A stretch of 5,187 bases of DNA, from the NCBI GenBank assembly GCA_018817845.1, contig JAHITH010000025.1:1-5187 (forward strand), in the 5' to 3' direction. Below are positions 4,323 through 5,187 of this stretch, piece by piece. The notes below the pieces were generated by a model, which worked only from the letters and a program-made list of their open reading frames with translations, did not search any database and was not told the DNA's origin. Position 1 is the stretch's first letter. The number at the start of each line of letters is the position of its first letter. Position numbers and translations under genes: made by a program. Source of the stretch: Patescibacteria group bacterium. Lineage in GTDB: Bacteria; Patescibacteriota; Microgenomatia; UBA1400; MFAQ01.

Positions 4323-5187
4323 ATGATTCACTCATTTTCGTGTAAAAACTTTTATTCATTTGCAGGAGAAAATACAGTAGACTTTTTAGTCAATGATAAA
4401 ACACCCAAAAGTTACGGTTACTATACAACTTCTTCAGGAACTCGTCTTTCAAAAGTAGAAACCGTTATTGGCCCAAATGCTTCTGGAAAAACCAATCTAC
4501 TTAAAGTTCTGCCATTTTTTAAATGGTTGATTGTTAATTCATTTGACATTGAACCATCAGCTCCGATTCCAGTCCTACCTTTCTTATTCCCTCAGCTAAA
4601 GAATAAACCGATTGAGACTTCAGTAAAATTTGAAATGGATGGCGACATTTACACATACAGTTTCATCCTTGACTCAAAGAAAATTTTAAAAGAGGACTTG
4701 AAAGTCAAAAACAAAAGCAAAGAGAAAACCACGACAAAAACCTTATTTTTGCGTCAGTGGGAAGAAGAATCTAAAAAGTATCGTCTGATGAACAATAATT
4801 TCTCTCTACCTAAAGGTTTCGAAAAATTACTTCGCACCAATGCCAGTGTAATAGGTATAGGAATGCGATTAAATCACGAAAAAAGCGAAAAAATTGGCTT
4901 ATTTTGGCAAAAAGTCAAAACAAATGTTATCGAGGCCGGTTGGACAGGTGATTCGCTATCTCCCAAAACTAACCGCGTATTTTCTGCGCTAAACTTCTTT
5001 AATAAAAACAAGTCACACAAAAGCGAGGCAGAGAAATTGTTGGCGCGTTTTGATCTTGGTTTCGAGGCGTTTGATATACGAAAAGAAAAAAAAGGAGATG
5101 AATTCTATATTGACGCCCAAGTAACACATCAGTTTGAAAATCAGGAATACAAGTTACCTTTTCGCTATGAATCATCGGGGACAAAAC
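4323..5187 (+). CDS. AAA/ABC-type ATPase, COG1106-like, cut by window end
   Basis: The first 288 residues are present and the frame is open to the last base. The N-terminus (MIHSFSCKNFYSFAGENTVDF) is the first strand region typical of RecF/SMC-like ATPases. The Walker A motif GPNASGKT is at 50-57 (K56, T57), followed by NLLKVLPFFKWLI, very typical of AAA_15/AAA_21 (COG1106) proteins. Residues 283-288 are ESSGTK, the motif that takes the place of the ABC signature in this family. Walker B and the final histidine would lie beyond the edge, in roughly the last third. Between them (110-280) is a charged, partly helical insertion with many Lys and Glu. Such ATPases are often the first gene of anti-phage modules, paired with RloB-like or TOPRIM/DUF4435 effectors (as in PARIS), and the partner would be downstream, out of view. 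The start is ATG 4323; no upstream in-frame start fits the promoter. Codon use differs from the preceding gene, and G outnumbers C 18 to 6 in 5041-5100, which suggests separate ancestry. Family confidence is high; the defence role is an inference. Confidence 0.88.
   Translation, partial: MIHSFSCKNFYSFAGENTVDFLVNDKTPKSYGYYTTSSGTRLSKVETVIGPNASGKTNLLKVLPFFKWLIVNSFDIEPSAPIPVLPFLFPQLKNKPIETSVKFEMDGDIYTYSFILDSKKILKEDLKVKNKSKEKTTTKTLFLRQWEEESKKYRLMNNNFSLPKGFEKLLRTNASVIGIGMRLNHEKSEKIGLFWQKVKTNVIEAGWTGDSLSPKTNRVFSALNFFNKNKSHKSEAEKLLARFDLGFEAFDIRKEKKGDEFYIDAQVTHQFENQEYKLPFRYESSGTK

Noticed and set aside
4171..4359. 62-aa minus-strand frame
   Set aside because: It covers the palindrome, the promoter and the start of the ATPase gene and has no signals of its own.
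4999..5184. 61-aa minus-strand frame
   Set aside because: Antisense to the ATPase coding region, with no supporting signal.

Overview
The window looks like a piece of a low-to-mid GC bacterial chromosome, most likely from the Patescibacteria (Candidate Phyla Radiation, possibly Microgenomates). That assignment is an inference. It rests on short monocistronic orphan genes, a secreted C-terminally anchored transglutaminase-like protein, starts without Shine-Dalgarno sites, and intergenic DNA packed with GTCATTCTGG-type and GTCATCC-type inverted repeats. No rRNA, tRNA or ribosomal protein gene is present to confirm it.

Layout. Positions 1-193 hold an uninterpretable 82-bp edge and a 111-bp repeat (copy A). 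Positions 196-617 form a complete minus-strand transcription unit: sigma70-type promoter, Shine-Dalgarno, GTG start, 86-aa orphan protein and intrinsic terminator. A second copy of the repeat (copy B, 651-760) lies just upstream, so the unit is bracketed by direct repeats. After more hairpin repeats (772-830) comes a 132-aa orphan gene (867-1265) whose extended -10 box suggests a leaderless mRNA. Positions 1266-1900 contain no believable gene. They hold a repeat field: a third copy of the GTCATTCTGG element, three REP-like hairpins, a 150-bp MITE-like inverted-repeat element with an AT-rich core, and a 19-bp tandem direct repeat.

Positions 1901-2385 are a second self-contained unit: a perfect TTGACA-17-TATAAT promoter, a leader of about 86 nt with competing hairpins, a near-perfect Shine-Dalgarno, a 103-aa orphan protein and a strong terminator. 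Positions 2409-4148 encode a 579-aa secreted, membrane-anchored transglutaminase-like protein with an intact Cys-His-Asp triad, again with an extended -10 box almost touching the start codon. After a 174-bp spacer with a 20-bp perfect palindrome abutting a TTGACA-17-TATACT promoter, the window ends inside an AAA/ABC-type ATPase gene (4323 onward). It has a Walker A motif (GPNASGKT) and the ESSGT motif of the COG1106/AAA_15-AAA_21 ATPases that are common in anti-phage modules.

The genes do not form one pathway. Each has its own promoter, and two have their own terminators. The strongest leads are the ATPase with its palindromic operator candidate, whose partner gene would lie beyond the window, the repeat-bracketed 86-aa cassette, and the strongly expressed 103-aa orphan with a structured leader.
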